A stretch of DNA of 64,000 nucleotides from Methanocella_A sp963792125 (lineage in GTDB: Archaea; Halobacteriota; Methanocellia; Methanocellales; Methanocellaceae). The notes beneath the pieces were generated by a model. The model saw only the letters and a list, made by a program, of their open reading frames with translations. It did no database searches and was not told where the DNA came from. Both the position numbers and the translations under genes were made by a program. Of this stretch, positions 45,335 to 54,692 are shown piece by piece. How positions within the stretch are numbered: position 1 is the stretch's first letter; every line of letters starts with the position of its first letter. Location of the stretch: assembly GCA_963792125.1 (NCBI GenBank), contig CAWBVA010000004.1:1-64000 (forward strand). Direction: 5' to 3'.

Positions 45335-46445
45335 ATGTCGGAGCAGTGTGAGGAGTACCCTTTCAGAGGGGTGGATACATACCACCTTATCGTCGACCTG
45401 GCGGAAGAGGGTATCTGGATTCTCAACGCTGACGACGTCCTCGTTTTCACGAATAAAAAACTACAGAGCATGCTTGGCTATTCGAAGGAGGAGCTGCTGT
45501 GCCATGGCGTCTATGATATCATCGCCGACGAGTATCATGAGACTGTTAAAAAGGCCCTGGAACGCAGGCACAAGGGCATTCGAGAGACGTACGTGGCGAG
45601 GCTGAAAAGAAAGGACTCCGGCCTCGTCTGGGTGGCGGTGGCGGCCGCACCCATTCTCGACAAGCAGGGGAACTACCAGGGCGTCGTATCGCTGGCGTCG
45701 GACATATCCATGGTAAAGCGGGGCGAAGAGGCCCTGAAAAAGGAAAAGTCGCTGGCGAACATGTACCTGGACCTCATGGCCCACGATCTCAACAACCTCA
45801 ACCAGGTCGCCATCGGCAACCTCGAGTTCGCCATCGACAGAGGTGCGGCAGAAAATGCCGGAAGACCGGGAAATTCTCGGCTTTTTGGAAAAGTCGATGG
45901 ATACCATGGGCCAGCAAACCGCGCTCATCAACAACGTTAAAACGCTCCAGCAGCTAAAGACAGAACAGCTCCGGCATGACGTCGTCGACCTGGGGGAAAT
46001 CGTCGCGGAAGCGGCGAGGGACTACCCGAAAATCCCGGGCCGAGACGTAACGATAGAATATAAACGGTCCATGATTGTCATGTCACGGCAAACCGGCTGC
46101 TGAAAGAAGTCTTCACTAACCTGATCGGCAACTCTGTCAAGCACTCCCGCGGGCCGGTCACGGTCTGGATAACAGTCGACTCGGCCATGGACGGAGGGTA
46201 AAAAGTATTACGAGGTATCCGTCGCCGATAACGGGCCGGGTATACCGGATGACAGGAAAGGGCAACTGTTCCGGCGCTTTGAGGGCGAAGGCGTAAAAGC
46301 CAGCGGCCACGGCCTGGGGCTTTACCTGGTGCGGACGATCGTCGAGGACTTCGGGGGCAGGGTCCGGGTCGAGGACCGGGTACCGGGCGATATCGAGGGG
46401 TGGAAGTTCGTGGTTTTAAGTATTGTTTGTTATTATAAAAAATAA
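45335..46445 (+). CDS. PAS-domain histidine kinase, frameshifted and altered at its end
   Basis: One PAS domain (YHLIVDLAEEGIWILNADDV ... YQGVVSLASDISMVKRGEEA) is followed by the phosphoacceptor helix with LDLMAHDLNNLNQVAIGNLE. After frameshifts near 45845 and 46070, the ATPase domain shows LIGNSVKHS (N-box), VADNGPGIPDD (G1) and GHGLGLYLVRTIVEDFGG (G2). The end reads RVPGDIEGWKFVVLSIVCYY, while related kinases end RGAKFVVLLPAAT. The last residues come from the AT-rich insert that starts at about 46419. It senses an unknown cue in the cytoplasm; no response regulator is next to it. Confidence 0.8.
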
Positions 46446-47883
46446 CATTTTTCATGCATAGCTGTTATAAGTGGGAATCATTATGTTGGCGGTTATCAAG
46501 CTTTATAGAAAGACTTCTGTGTAGTAGCTATGCAACTTGTTGCTTGCATCGCTTTCTCTGCAGAAGCTTGTATCTTGCGAGGAACTCTGAAAAAAGGTAT
46601 ATGTTCAATCGGCTACTCTATTTGATACGCTAATCTGTGGGTTTTGGGGGAGTGATAAAGTGTTGTCTTGTGGACGTTTTACTGTCGCATTGGGGATTGT
46701 TATACTGCTATCCAGCACGCGACGATTATAGATCCATTCAACGATGTTTACACAGCTTGCGCATACGATTTGGTTATTTATCACATTTCTGCGGTTAGTT
46801 TTACACTGCGCTTGACTACGGCGTACATGACACTGACAATGCCATCCATCGGTTTTACAGAGCTGGCATTGGAAATGAAGCGATGTTCGCGTTATCTACA
46901 TAAACCTGACCATTATGTCTTTTTGTGGCAGAGCTATGCCATTCATAAAACCTGGGCAGAAATGACTGGATGTGTCCTCTTACCAGAATTGTACCGGATT
47001 GACATCTATTGCATTGAATACTGTGGAATCGGTTCCTCTAAATTTGCCGATAGCGCAGGGGTTTCTATAATGGGTTCTTTCATAATTTCCTCACAGGCGC
47101 TGGTAGTTTCTTTATATCCAAGAGTTCATGAGAATTTCTGTTAGATGATCATCCACATTTGACTTGAACTCTTCCAGGTCTTATACTCACTAAATATCCC
47201 TAAATCCTCGTGCTCTTTTTTAAATGACAAAATTTTTTGAATATCGTTGGTTATTTAGAGTGGTATAGAAGTAGCGTTGTGTGATATGTAGTGAGTTTTG
47301 TTGGTTAGATTTTGGGTTCTCGTCGCTTGTCTGCGTTGCTCAGAATAGGTTAAATATGCAGTATTTATTATTGATTTTTTGGTTTTAGGTGGGAAGGTTT
47401 TTTTAGTGAAATGTTGTAGTATAGGGTGAAATGTTTTTATTTGATATTTGATGCTTGCTTTGTTGCTATATGTAGTGATGAAAAATATTTTTTTAAAAGA
47501 TATAAGTTGATTGTTAATTTGTTTGTGATTGTAATATAAAGATTTAGTAAAAAATATTTTGAAGGTTATTATTATTAAATTTTGATATATAGAAGATATG
47601 TAAAAGGAGAGTAATTTAGGCAAGATAAATGTTAGGAGTTGTTCGCTAAAAATTAGCAAGAGAGATATGTCTGTCGCTACTGCTCTTATTTGAACTGACA
47701 CGGTTGCTATTGATAGGGTTGCTGATTGCAAAACATTGGCACATAAAGATAGTGTTAATGTAGGAACAATAGTCTCTGTGACTCTGTGTGTCAGGCTTGG
47801 TGTTATGGTCATTGTTGAAAGATAATTCGTTCAGTATTATCTCCACGCGCTTTCTGTCTATGGTCTCTAAGAAATAGTGGTAA
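46420..47883. other. AT-rich insert flanked by kinase-end direct repeats
   Basis: About 1.46 kb of low-GC DNA separates two homologous copies of a kinase C-terminal segment (46306-46419 and 47886-47999). The plus strand from 47220 to 47640 is strikingly T/G-rich. Two long frames exist: 46668-47144 plus, and 47255-47812 minus (Asn, Thr, Ile, Lys-rich). Neither has a recognisable motif. The composition differs sharply from the rest and suggests acquired DNA. Confidence 0.6.
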
Positions 47884-47885
47884 GG

Positions 47886-48011
47886 CTGGGGCTTTACCTG
47901 GTGAAAACCATCGTCGAGGATTTCGGGGGCAAGGTCCGGGTCGAGGACCGGGTGCCCGGCGACTATACGAGGGGCGCGAAGTTCGTGGTTTTGCTGCCCG
48001 CTGCAACCTGA
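47886..48011 (+). pseudogene. C-terminal remnant of a histidine kinase
   Basis: The 41 residues LGLYLVKTIVEDFGGKVRVE, DRVPGDYTRGAKFVVLLPAA are the end of a HATPase domain (part of the G2 box onward). Nothing upstream belongs to a kinase, so this is the detached tail of a paralog or of the kinase at 45335. Confidence 0.85.
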
Positions 48012-48134
48012 GAGATTATTTGTATTTAAAATAGAACCTCTGCTTACATGAAACTATTTAAGTACAAATATAATTAAATATAATCTGGAAATTTATGGAA
48101 TCGACTGAAAAAGTTTGCCTGTCCCGAAGATCAA

Positions 48135-50183
48135 ATGTCCCGTGAGCAGGCTGCCGCTGAATTAAACGAGGCCATCAGCATACTGGAAAAGTCGGAGGAA
48201 GCGGGCGAAGCCGGGGAGTCGATCATCTTTACCGTGGAAAACACCCGGCGTCTGCTGGAAGAGTCTTTCGATGGCGCATTTATCAACGTCGGGGGAAAAA
48301 TCGCTTATATCAACAGCGTGGGGGCCCGGATTCTCGGTGCAAAGAGACCCTTCGGAGATCGTCGGCAGATCAATATTACAGGTCATCCATCCGGATTATC
48401 AAAAGGTTGTGGCCGACCGGATCAAGCTCATGTGCGAGCAAAACCGCCCCGTCCCGGTGATCGAAGAGCAGCTCCTGCGGCTGGATGGCAGCGTCGTGGA
48501 CGTGGAAGTGATGGCGACCAAGGTATATTATGAGGGCAAACCTGCCATCAGGGTCGTCTTTCGCGACATCGGCGAGCGGAAAGCGATCGATAAGGCGCTG
48601 CAGGAGAACGAGCGGAAGTTCCGGGGCATCTTTGAGCAGGCTCCGCTCGGCGTCGCCCTGATTGATTCCGTCACCGGCCGGTTCCTGCACGTCAACGCGA
48701 AATACGTCGAAATCATCGGCCGCACGGAAGCTGAAATGCAAAAGCTCACTTTCATGGACATCAGCCATCCCGATGACCTGCCGGAGGACCTGGTTAATAT
48801 GGCCCGGCTGTTGCTGGGCGAGATCCGGGTTTTCAAGATGGAGAAACGCCTTTTCCGCGGCGACGGCTCCGTCATCTGGGTCAGGCTGACGGTCGTGCCG
48901 CTATGGGAAGGGGACGAGCCCGGCCTGCCGAAATCCCACATCGCCATGGTGGAGGACATCACCGGGCGCAGGATGGCCGACGAAGCCCTGCGGGCCAGCG
49001 AGGAGCGGTTCCGGGCTCTCGCCGAAACATCCGGCGCAGGCATACTGGTCTACCAGGACGACCGCTATATCTACGCCAATCCTGCGGCGCAAAAGCTGAC
49101 CGGCTACAGCGAGGCAGAGCTTCTTTCCATGAGCTTCTGGGAACTGATAGCCCCGAATTCCGGGAGCAGATCAAAGAGATAGGGCACAGGAGGACGATGG
49201 GCGAGGCTGTCCCGTCCAGGTACGAGACGAAAGTACGGAGGAAGGACGGAACGGAGAAATGGGCAGACATTTCTGCAGGTACCTTCACATATCAAAATAA
49301 GCCGACGGTGATCATCACCGGGATGGACATCACAAAGCGCAAGCAGGCCGAGGAAGAGCTTATTGAGGCTAAGGCCCAGGCCGAGCTCTACCTGGACCTG
49401 ATGGGCCACGACATCAACAACATGAACCAGATCGCCATGGGGTTCCTGGAGATCGCGATCGGGTCGTTCCCCCTGAAAGACGAGGAGCGGGAGTTCCTCG
49501 AAAAACCGCTGGACACGCTCAAGAATAGCGCTACGCTGATCGAGAACGTGCGCAAGCTCCAGAAATCCGGGGAGGGCAGCCTGAAGTACCGGGACATCGA
49601 CCTGTGTGACATCCTGGAGCAGGTGATCGCCGATTACTCGCACGTCCCCGGCCGGGATGTGACAATCCATTTTAAGCCCTTGCCGGCCTGCTATGTCGTC
49701 GCGAACGAACTGATCAAAGACGTGTTCTCCAACCTGATCGGGAATGCGATCAAGCATTCCGACCCGCAGAAGCCCCTGACCATAGATGTCGGCCTGGAAC
49801 CGGTGACGAAAGAGGGAAAGACGTATTACAGGGTCACGGTGGAGGACAATGGCCCGGGCATTTCCGACGAGCTTAAAAACCGGCTGTTCATGCGGTTCCA
49901 GAGGGGGCAGGCCAAAGCCATCGGAAAGGGCCTGGGCCTGTACCTGGTGCGCACGCTGGTCCGGGACTTCGGCGGTACGATCTGGGTCGAGGACCGGGTG
50001 CCCGGCGACTATACGAAGGGGGCGAAGTTCGTGGTTTTGTTTCCCGGCTGCGACGTAAGGAATAATCATGCGTCTTTCTATGTTCAGACTATACGTGAAG
50101 GAAAATCTGGAACAGTTTTAGCTCGCCAGGGGCGCCAAGGGCCAAGGGCGCCAACATACAGAAATGATATTTTTTTATTGTAG
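48135..50183 (+). CDS. Triple-PAS histidine kinase, frameshifted, with repeat-derived C-terminus
   Basis: Three PAS domains occur: SFDGAFINVGGKIAYINSVG, IFEQAPLGVALIDSVTGRFL, and AETSGAGILVYQDDRYIYAN. The phosphoacceptor helix is LDLMGHDINNMNQIAMGFLE. The ATPase has LIGNAIKHSDPQ, VEDNGPGISDE, and GKGLGLYLVRTLVRDFGG. Frameshifts lie near 48340 and 49160. After KFVVLFPGCD the reading goes on for 30 residues, and the last part (VLARQGRQGPRAPTYRNDIF) is translated CTTGGCG repeat. It is likely a soluble sensor; an N-terminal coiled helix precedes the first PAS. Confidence 0.82.
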
Positions 50184-50447
50184 TGCTGCAACTATTTCGC
50201 TTTGCTCAGGCTATGCGCAGCTTTAAAGCTCGCCAAGATCGCCAGGCTTTATGTATAGCTATGTGATGCCCCGGTATTCTGTCCTTGGCGATCTTGGCGG
50301 TACCTGGCGATCCTGGCGCTCTTTACTGGTGCACATTGCGGTGGCAGAGATAAATCAATGGGCTTTTCCATAGGCTGAATTGGGATAGTAAAACCGGGGG
50401 TGTTGGCGCCCCTGGCCCTTGGCGCCCCTGGCGAGCTAAAACTGTTC
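50110..50447. repeat. Inverted pair of CGCCAGGGGCGCC repeats
   Basis: 50110-50155 is the inverse of 50402-50447 at 45 of 46 positions; both are built from CCAGGGGCG and CCAAGGGCG units and end in TAGCTCG / CGAGCTA. A smaller CTTGGCGATC hairpin (50221-50245 with 50275-50330) lies within. Confidence 0.82.
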
Positions 50448-50509
50448 TTACTTACCTTCTCGCATTGCCATGAAACCATCGTGCCATATGCCGTTTCTAT
50501 AAATCCCGC

Positions 50510-50690
50510 TGCCCGGCTGAAATAAAACAAATTAAAAAATAACCTGGCGTCCTTGGCTAGTGTGACGGGGTCACATTGACTTTGCAACAACAGCGACGCA
50601 CGCTTCTAGCAGGGCAATGTGTACCAGAAATGCAAGAACCGTTTTAGCTCGCCAGGGGCGCCAGGGGCCAGGGGCGCCAAAGAAGATATT
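50510..50690. repeat. CTTGGCG element followed by third CGCCAGGGG copy
   Basis: GCTGAAATAAAACAAAT (about 50517), CCTGGCGTCCTTGG, GTGACGGGGTCACA, CAACAACAGCGACGCA and CAATGTGTACCAGAAA occur in the order of the 45.1-45.2-kb module. At 50641-50681 a third copy of the 50110 repeat follows in direct orientation. The remainder up to 50850 has no gene. Confidence 0.75.
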
Positions 50691-50850
50691 GTGATTGGGC
50701 TAATCCGATAACAGGTCGGCTGTTCGCACGTGGGTGCGCAGACATGGTCATGTTTGCATCACAATCTCCATCCTTGTGAATCATCTTACTTTCAGTTACC
50801 TCTTCAATAGCCTATTTAACCAACAATGCAAATTAATAAAATATGCCCGA

Positions 50851-51849
50851 CTGGCGATCCCTGTTAACGCTGACCCGACCGACTGGCTACTGGAAGACGA
50901 TAACCCTTCCGTGCGCTATTACGCCCTGCGCGATATCCTTGAAACGCCAGAGGAGCACTCCGGAGTAATGAAAGCTAAAACGGATATTATGGCCACAGGG
51001 CCAGTCCCCGCCATTCTTCAGGCCCAGGATAACGCCGGTATCTGGGGCGCCGCTAAATCGTTCTACACCGCTAAATACAAGGGCACGGTCTGGCAGCTCA
51101 TCGTCCTCGCCGGGCTCGGCGCCGATGGTAACGATCCTCGCATTAAGAAATCCTGCGAGTTCATCCTCGAGAACTCCCAGGACCGGGAAAGTGGCGGCTT
51201 CTCCATGGCGACCGCCGTGAAAACGGGCGGAGGGCGGCACGGAGAAGTCATCCCGTGCCTGACCGGGAACCTGACCTTCAGCCTGCTCCGGCTCGGGTAT
51301 CTCGACGACCCCCGTCTGCAGCGGGGCATCGAGTGGATGACGACGTACCAGCGTTTCGACGATGGCGACGGCGCTGCGCCACAGGGATGGCCCTACGACA
51401 AGTACGAGATTTGCTGGGGCCGACACACCTGCCACATGGGCGTAGTCAAGATGCTGAAAGCCCTGGCGGAAATCCCCGCAGACAAACGCTCTGCCAACGT
51501 GAAAAAAGCCATCGAGGCCGGGGCGGAATACATGCTCATCCATCATATTTACAAGCAAAGCCATAACCTCGGCCGCGTCTCGAAGCCCGGCTGGAAGAAG
51601 TTCGGGTTCCCGCTGATGTACCAGACCGACGTCCTGGAGATCCTGGGCATATTGGCCCGGCTGGGATACCGGGACGAGCGGATGCAGGAGGCTGTCGATC
51701 TGATGGTTTCGAAGCAGGACAAGCAGGGCCGGTGGAAGCTCGAAAGCACCTTTAACGGGAAGTTCATTGTGGACATCGAGGAGATCGGCAAGCCGAGCAA
51801 ATGGATTACGCTTAATGCTTTAAGGGTGCTGAAGAGGTATTATGGGTAA
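50851..51849 (+). CDS. Squalene-cyclase-like alpha/alpha-barrel protein
   Basis: The intact copy of the gene truncated at 44.3 kb. It contains terpene-cyclase-type helical repeats: VNADPTDWLLEDDNPSVRYY, FILENSQDRESGGFSMATAV, GGGRHGEVIPCLTGNLTFSL, EICWGRHTCHMGVVKMLKAL, MYQTDVLEILGILARLGYRD and KQDKQGRWKLESTFNGKFIV. Cys and His in GRHTCH and PCLTGN could bind metal. The function is unknown; some databases call relatives nitrogen-fixation protein without basis. Its start is unclear: alignment with the paralog puts it at CTG 50851 (paralog GTG). Confidence 0.75.
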   Translation: MAIPVNADPTDWLLEDDNPSVRYYALRDILETPEEHSGVMKAKTDIMATGPVPAILQAQDNAGIWGAAKSFYTAKYKGTVWQLIVLAGLGADGNDPRIKKSCEFILENSQDRESGGFSMATAVKTGGGRHGEVIPCLTGNLTFSLLRLGYLDDPRLQRGIEWMTTYQRFDDGDGAAPQGWPYDKYEICWGRHTCHMGVVKMLKALAEIPADKRSANVKKAIEAGAEYMLIHHIYKQSHNLGRVSKPGWKKFGFPLMYQTDVLEILGILARLGYRDERMQEAVDLMVSKQDKQGRWKLESTFNGKFIVDIEEIGKPSKWITLNALRVLKRYYG

Positions 51850-52362
51850 CAGTTTTTCTCAGTTCAATCTTGTGTATTTTGCTCTGTTCAGGCATGCGCC
51901 GTCTCTGCGATCTCTGCGAGTATTAAACTGTTCTCTGGTTCCTGTACGCATCGCCCTGATAAGGCAGTCGTCGTGGCTCTATACAGGCATTCGCAGCACT
52001 GGATTCTCTTCGGGAGCGCCAGGGGCCAAGGGCGCCAAACGGCTTTGTGATCATGCTCAATTCAACAGCCTGGCGGCCGCTCACGCGCGGATGCGAGGAC
52101 CTGGTTGGGCTTGCATCGCAGTGTCCATCCTATTTTCAATCATCATGCCTTCATCCCTGCCTTCACCAACGCCGAACCAGCTGCGTTACGGGTTGTGGCG
52201 AAGTTCAAATCGCGCCATGTCATGGCCTCACCATCACCCGCAATTAATTCATGAAATTATGCATCTCTACCGGTTCCGCGGCGGGTTCTGTTGTCGTCTC
52301 CGTGTTCATTTGTGATCGCCTGCCCCGCCTGTCAATCGCGGACTGCTGCTAATCGGAGGCTA
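51850..52362. repeat. Gene-free stretch with CTCTGCG and CGCCAGGGG repeats
   Basis: CGCCGTCTCTGCGATCTCTG at 51898-51917 recurs at 54239-54258. GCGCCAGGGGCCAAGGGCGC lies at 52016-52036. A CACGCGCGG and ATGCGAGGACCTGG pair at 52082-52105 resembles 61566-61582. No protein is supported. Confidence 0.6.
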
Positions 52363-53043
52363 TCAGCGTCCAAGCAGCCGATTATACCATTTGCTAAGAC
52401 CCTGCGGCTGTTGATTCTTCTGGGATTGTGCCAGTCGCAGAGAAATTTTGGCAGGTTCATAGTCGGGATCCGTGGCGGCCGACTTTTTGTATGCATCAAT
52501 TGCCCGATCCAGTTTCCCTTTTTGCATATATGCATCGCCCAGGTACCGGTAGGTCGGAGCGTAAGGCTTGCATGATACGGATTTTTCAAAGAAACCAATT
52601 GCAGAATCGAAGTCATTAAGCACATAGTAACAGTCGCCTAATCCCATGTACGCCCGCCCGAAGTCAGGTCGTAATGCTATTGCGAGCTTGTACTCTTCGA
52701 TGGCTTCATTAAACTGATTTGCACTAAAATGTTTTTCCGCCTTTTTATAATGCTCCCTGGCAGTTTTATACTGGTCGCTTTCTTCGCACGGCGCCTTTTC
52801 CGGGCCAAACATGATGTACCAACCCTTGTCGTCTGAAGGGTTAGGTACCTTTCGATAGTTGTGGCTTCTTAACTGCGCTCTCATTAAAGGAGTAAAATGG
52901 CCGTCGAGACTTGCCATAGCCTCAAAGGTATTTAAGCCAGGCATATACCCCGAATCATTAAACCATTCATCATGATTACTCAGCCATGCACCGCAAACAT
53001 TACCTTCGTCATCTTCAATATAGTTATAACCCGGCATAGGCAT
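52363..53043 (-). CDS. TPR-repeat protein
   Basis: About 226 residues start at ATG 53043 (MPMPGYNYIEDDEGNVCGAW). The N-terminal 100 residues are unlike known domains. Three TPR units follow (FNEAIEEYKLAIALRPDFGR, DFDSAIGFFEKSVSCKPYAP, KLDRAIDAYKKSAATDPDYE). It is probably a cytoplasmic protein-binding adaptor. The GC is modest. The gene stands alone in the accessory region. Confidence 0.72.
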   Translation of the reverse strand: MPMPGYNYIEDDEGNVCGAWLSNHDEWFNDSGYMPGLNTFEAMASLDGHFTPLMRAQLRSHNYRKVPNPSDDKGWYIMFGPEKAPCEESDQYKTAREHYKKAEKHFSANQFNEAIEEYKLAIALRPDFGRAYMGLGDCYYVLNDFDSAIGFFEKSVSCKPYAPTYRYLGDAYMQKGKLDRAIDAYKKSAATDPDYEPAKISLRLAQSQKNQQPQGLSKWYNRLLGR

Positions 53044-53172
53044 GCACAGTAACAAATATTTTTATTAATTTGTATAAAAATGTTTGTAGTCCGGAATTGT
53101 TGCCCAGAATAATACTTGATCACCCCATCTGCAAAACCTGTGGCTGTAGCGGAACGCAAAGAACAAAAACGT

Positions 53173-53268
53173 ATAGGCCGCAGCGAACGCAGCGAACGCA
53201 GTTACCGTTTAGATAGGGGGCACGAACATAACGAAAAGGCTGCGAGCGCTGCGTTCGCTGCGGCCTAT
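53173..53268. repeat. CGCAGCGAA hairpin element
   Basis: 53173-53192 (ATAGGCCGCAGCGAACGCAG) pairs perfectly with 53249-53268. The left arm goes on with another CGAACGCAG unit, a 9-bp period. The ATAAGGCCGCAGAGAACGCAG arms at 6.1 kb are the same family. Confidence 0.82.
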
Positions 53269-53424
53269 AAAATCGCGTCTGCATATATGCGCGCCAATAT
53301 CTGTCGCATGCCGCCTTCGGCCGAGGCTAAGCGAGGTACTGCCCGTCCATATTTGGGCATTCTGCGCTTTGATTTTCCTGGCGGTATCCCTCGATTCAAT
53401 ACTATTTTTAACGTCCTTGTAGTG

Positions 53425-53535
53425 CTTGCGGAAATAAAACATTATAAAACAACTTGGCGCTCCTGGCGAGCTTTACCGGGGCGCACAGCCTGGGCAAGAA
53501 CCGCGACGTATAGTATATCACGGCAATGGGTATGC
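53425..53535. repeat. CTTGGCG element copy
   Basis: GGAAATAAAACATTATAAAA, CTTGGCGCTCCTGGCGAGC, GGGGCGCA, GCAAGAACCGCGACG and CGGCAATGGGTATGC lie in the same order as in the other copies. The stretch between this and 53269 shows nothing recognisable. Confidence 0.7.
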
Positions 53536-53547
53536 TACGGTGGCCGA

Positions 53548-53938
53548 TCACGTACGGATGAGCGATAAAAGAGTAGCCGGGCCTGAAGCCCGGTTGATTT
53601 CACAACGGACCGTGAGCGTCGGCAGGAGCCATCCGACGATTGCAGTCACAATCCAGATAATGACCGCGATCGCCAGGGATTTTAACCAGCCTATCTTGTA
53701 TAGTGATCCGCAATGCAATCAGCCAGGCGATGCCACCGATGATCGAAGCGATTAAGCCATGACCTACCAAAAAGTATACAATAGCGTATATTACCGTACC
53801 AATCACGGCGCGATTAATGCCGTTTTTATGTCTTCCGTTTCACCAAACATCTTTGTGACAACATAAATTACCACCGTTGAAATGATCAACGCGATAACGA
53901 ACAATATTGCCGTAATTAATATGCCCATAATTCAACCT
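53548..53938 (-). CDS. Small membrane protein, frameshifted
   Basis: ATG 53938 with AGAGG 8 bases in front starts MGILITAILFVIALIISTVV, IYVVTKMFGETEDIKTALI. After a frameshift near 53812 comes AVIGTVIYAIVYFLVGHGLI, ASIIGGIAWLIALRITIQD, and after another near 53680 KSLAIAVIIWIVTAIVGWLL. Four helices are expected in about 128 residues. Each frame alone looks meaningless, but together they form a coherent membrane protein. Family not identified. Confidence 0.6.
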
Positions 53939-54398
53939 CTCTCAATTACGAGCAAATATATTTCGAGCCTAAATGTCTTTATAAAGATTATTACAAAAAT
54001 ATGGGAATTTTCTCAATATTTCTGCAAATCTTTCAACCGAATGCAGGAGTTTATATCATTTCCAGGTTTACCACCTTACTACAGTCGCTCGCATAACTGG
54101 CGGGCAGCGTGAAGGACTACAGCGCCATGGGCGATGGTACTATTTCCTAATATGGGCAGGCAGTAGCACTGGATTCTCGAGGAGATCACGGGGACTTTTT
54201 AGTTTTATTAAAAAATGAATCCCTCTGCGCCCTCTGCGCCGTCTCTGCGATCTCTGCGAGAATAAAAACTGTTCCGGGTGTTCCTTCCCGCATAGCCTTG
54301 ATAATGCTGGGTACAAAGGCCATTTCCGGGCAAACCCGCAGCCCCGCCTCCGGCCTTTACCCCGCGCGCAAGCCCGCCCGGCCCTCGAAGGTATCCCC
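53939..54398. other. Gene-free stretch with CTCTGCG units
   Basis: Only AT-rich DNA to about 54060 and then CCTCTGCGCCCTCTGCGCC and further CTCTGCGA units at 54229-54262 are seen, plus a CGCGCGCAAGCCCGCCCGG run at 54363-54381. No gene is supported. Confidence 0.5.
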
Positions 54399-54674
54399 CT
54401 ATTTAATCACCGCTGCCTCCGTCTTCCCCGACTTGAGCAGTTGCTCATACCTCTCGGGATTGAAACCGATGACCACAGTATCCCCGATCCTGACAAACGG
54501 AAAGGAGATATGGCCTGTGTATTTCATCATCTCCCCTGCGATCCGGTTTTGCTCGTCCTCGTTGGCGAGGTCGTAATCGACGAAATCGAATGGTATGTCC
54601 TTGTCCTTGAAAAATTTCTTCGTCTTGCGGCACCACGGGCAGGTGCTTAAGGTGTACATTGATATTTTAGTCAT
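54399..54674 (-). CDS. Glutaredoxin-like protein
   Basis: The 91-residue thioredoxin-fold protein has the CPWC active site (MYTLSTCPWCRKTKKFFKDK), VDYDLANEDEQNR, and the cis-Pro and C-terminal stretch FPFVRIGDTVVIGFNPERYE. It reduces disulfides in the cytoplasm; the electron donor is not known. ATG 54674 gives the family start. It lies 18 bases after the debranching enzyme gene and so is in its operon. Confidence 0.88.
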   Translation of the reverse strand: MTKISMYTLSTCPWCRKTKKFFKDKDIPFDFVDYDLANEDEQNRIAGEMMKYTGHISFPFVRIGDTVVIGFNPERYEQLLKSGKTEAAVIK

Positions 54675-54692
54675 AGGAGTCTCCTGCATAGT

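Noticed and set aside
46668..47144. A 158-codon frame in the AT-rich insert as a gene
   Set aside because: Odd composition, no motif, no RBS; kept only as part of the insert.
47255..47812. A 185-codon minus frame in the AT-rich insert as a gene
   Set aside because: The strand bias (few T on that side) lengthens frames by chance; no motif was seen.
50110..53535. CRISPR-like array
   Set aside because: The repeats are inverted, unequal in spacing and have no unique spacers of constant length; no cas gene is present.
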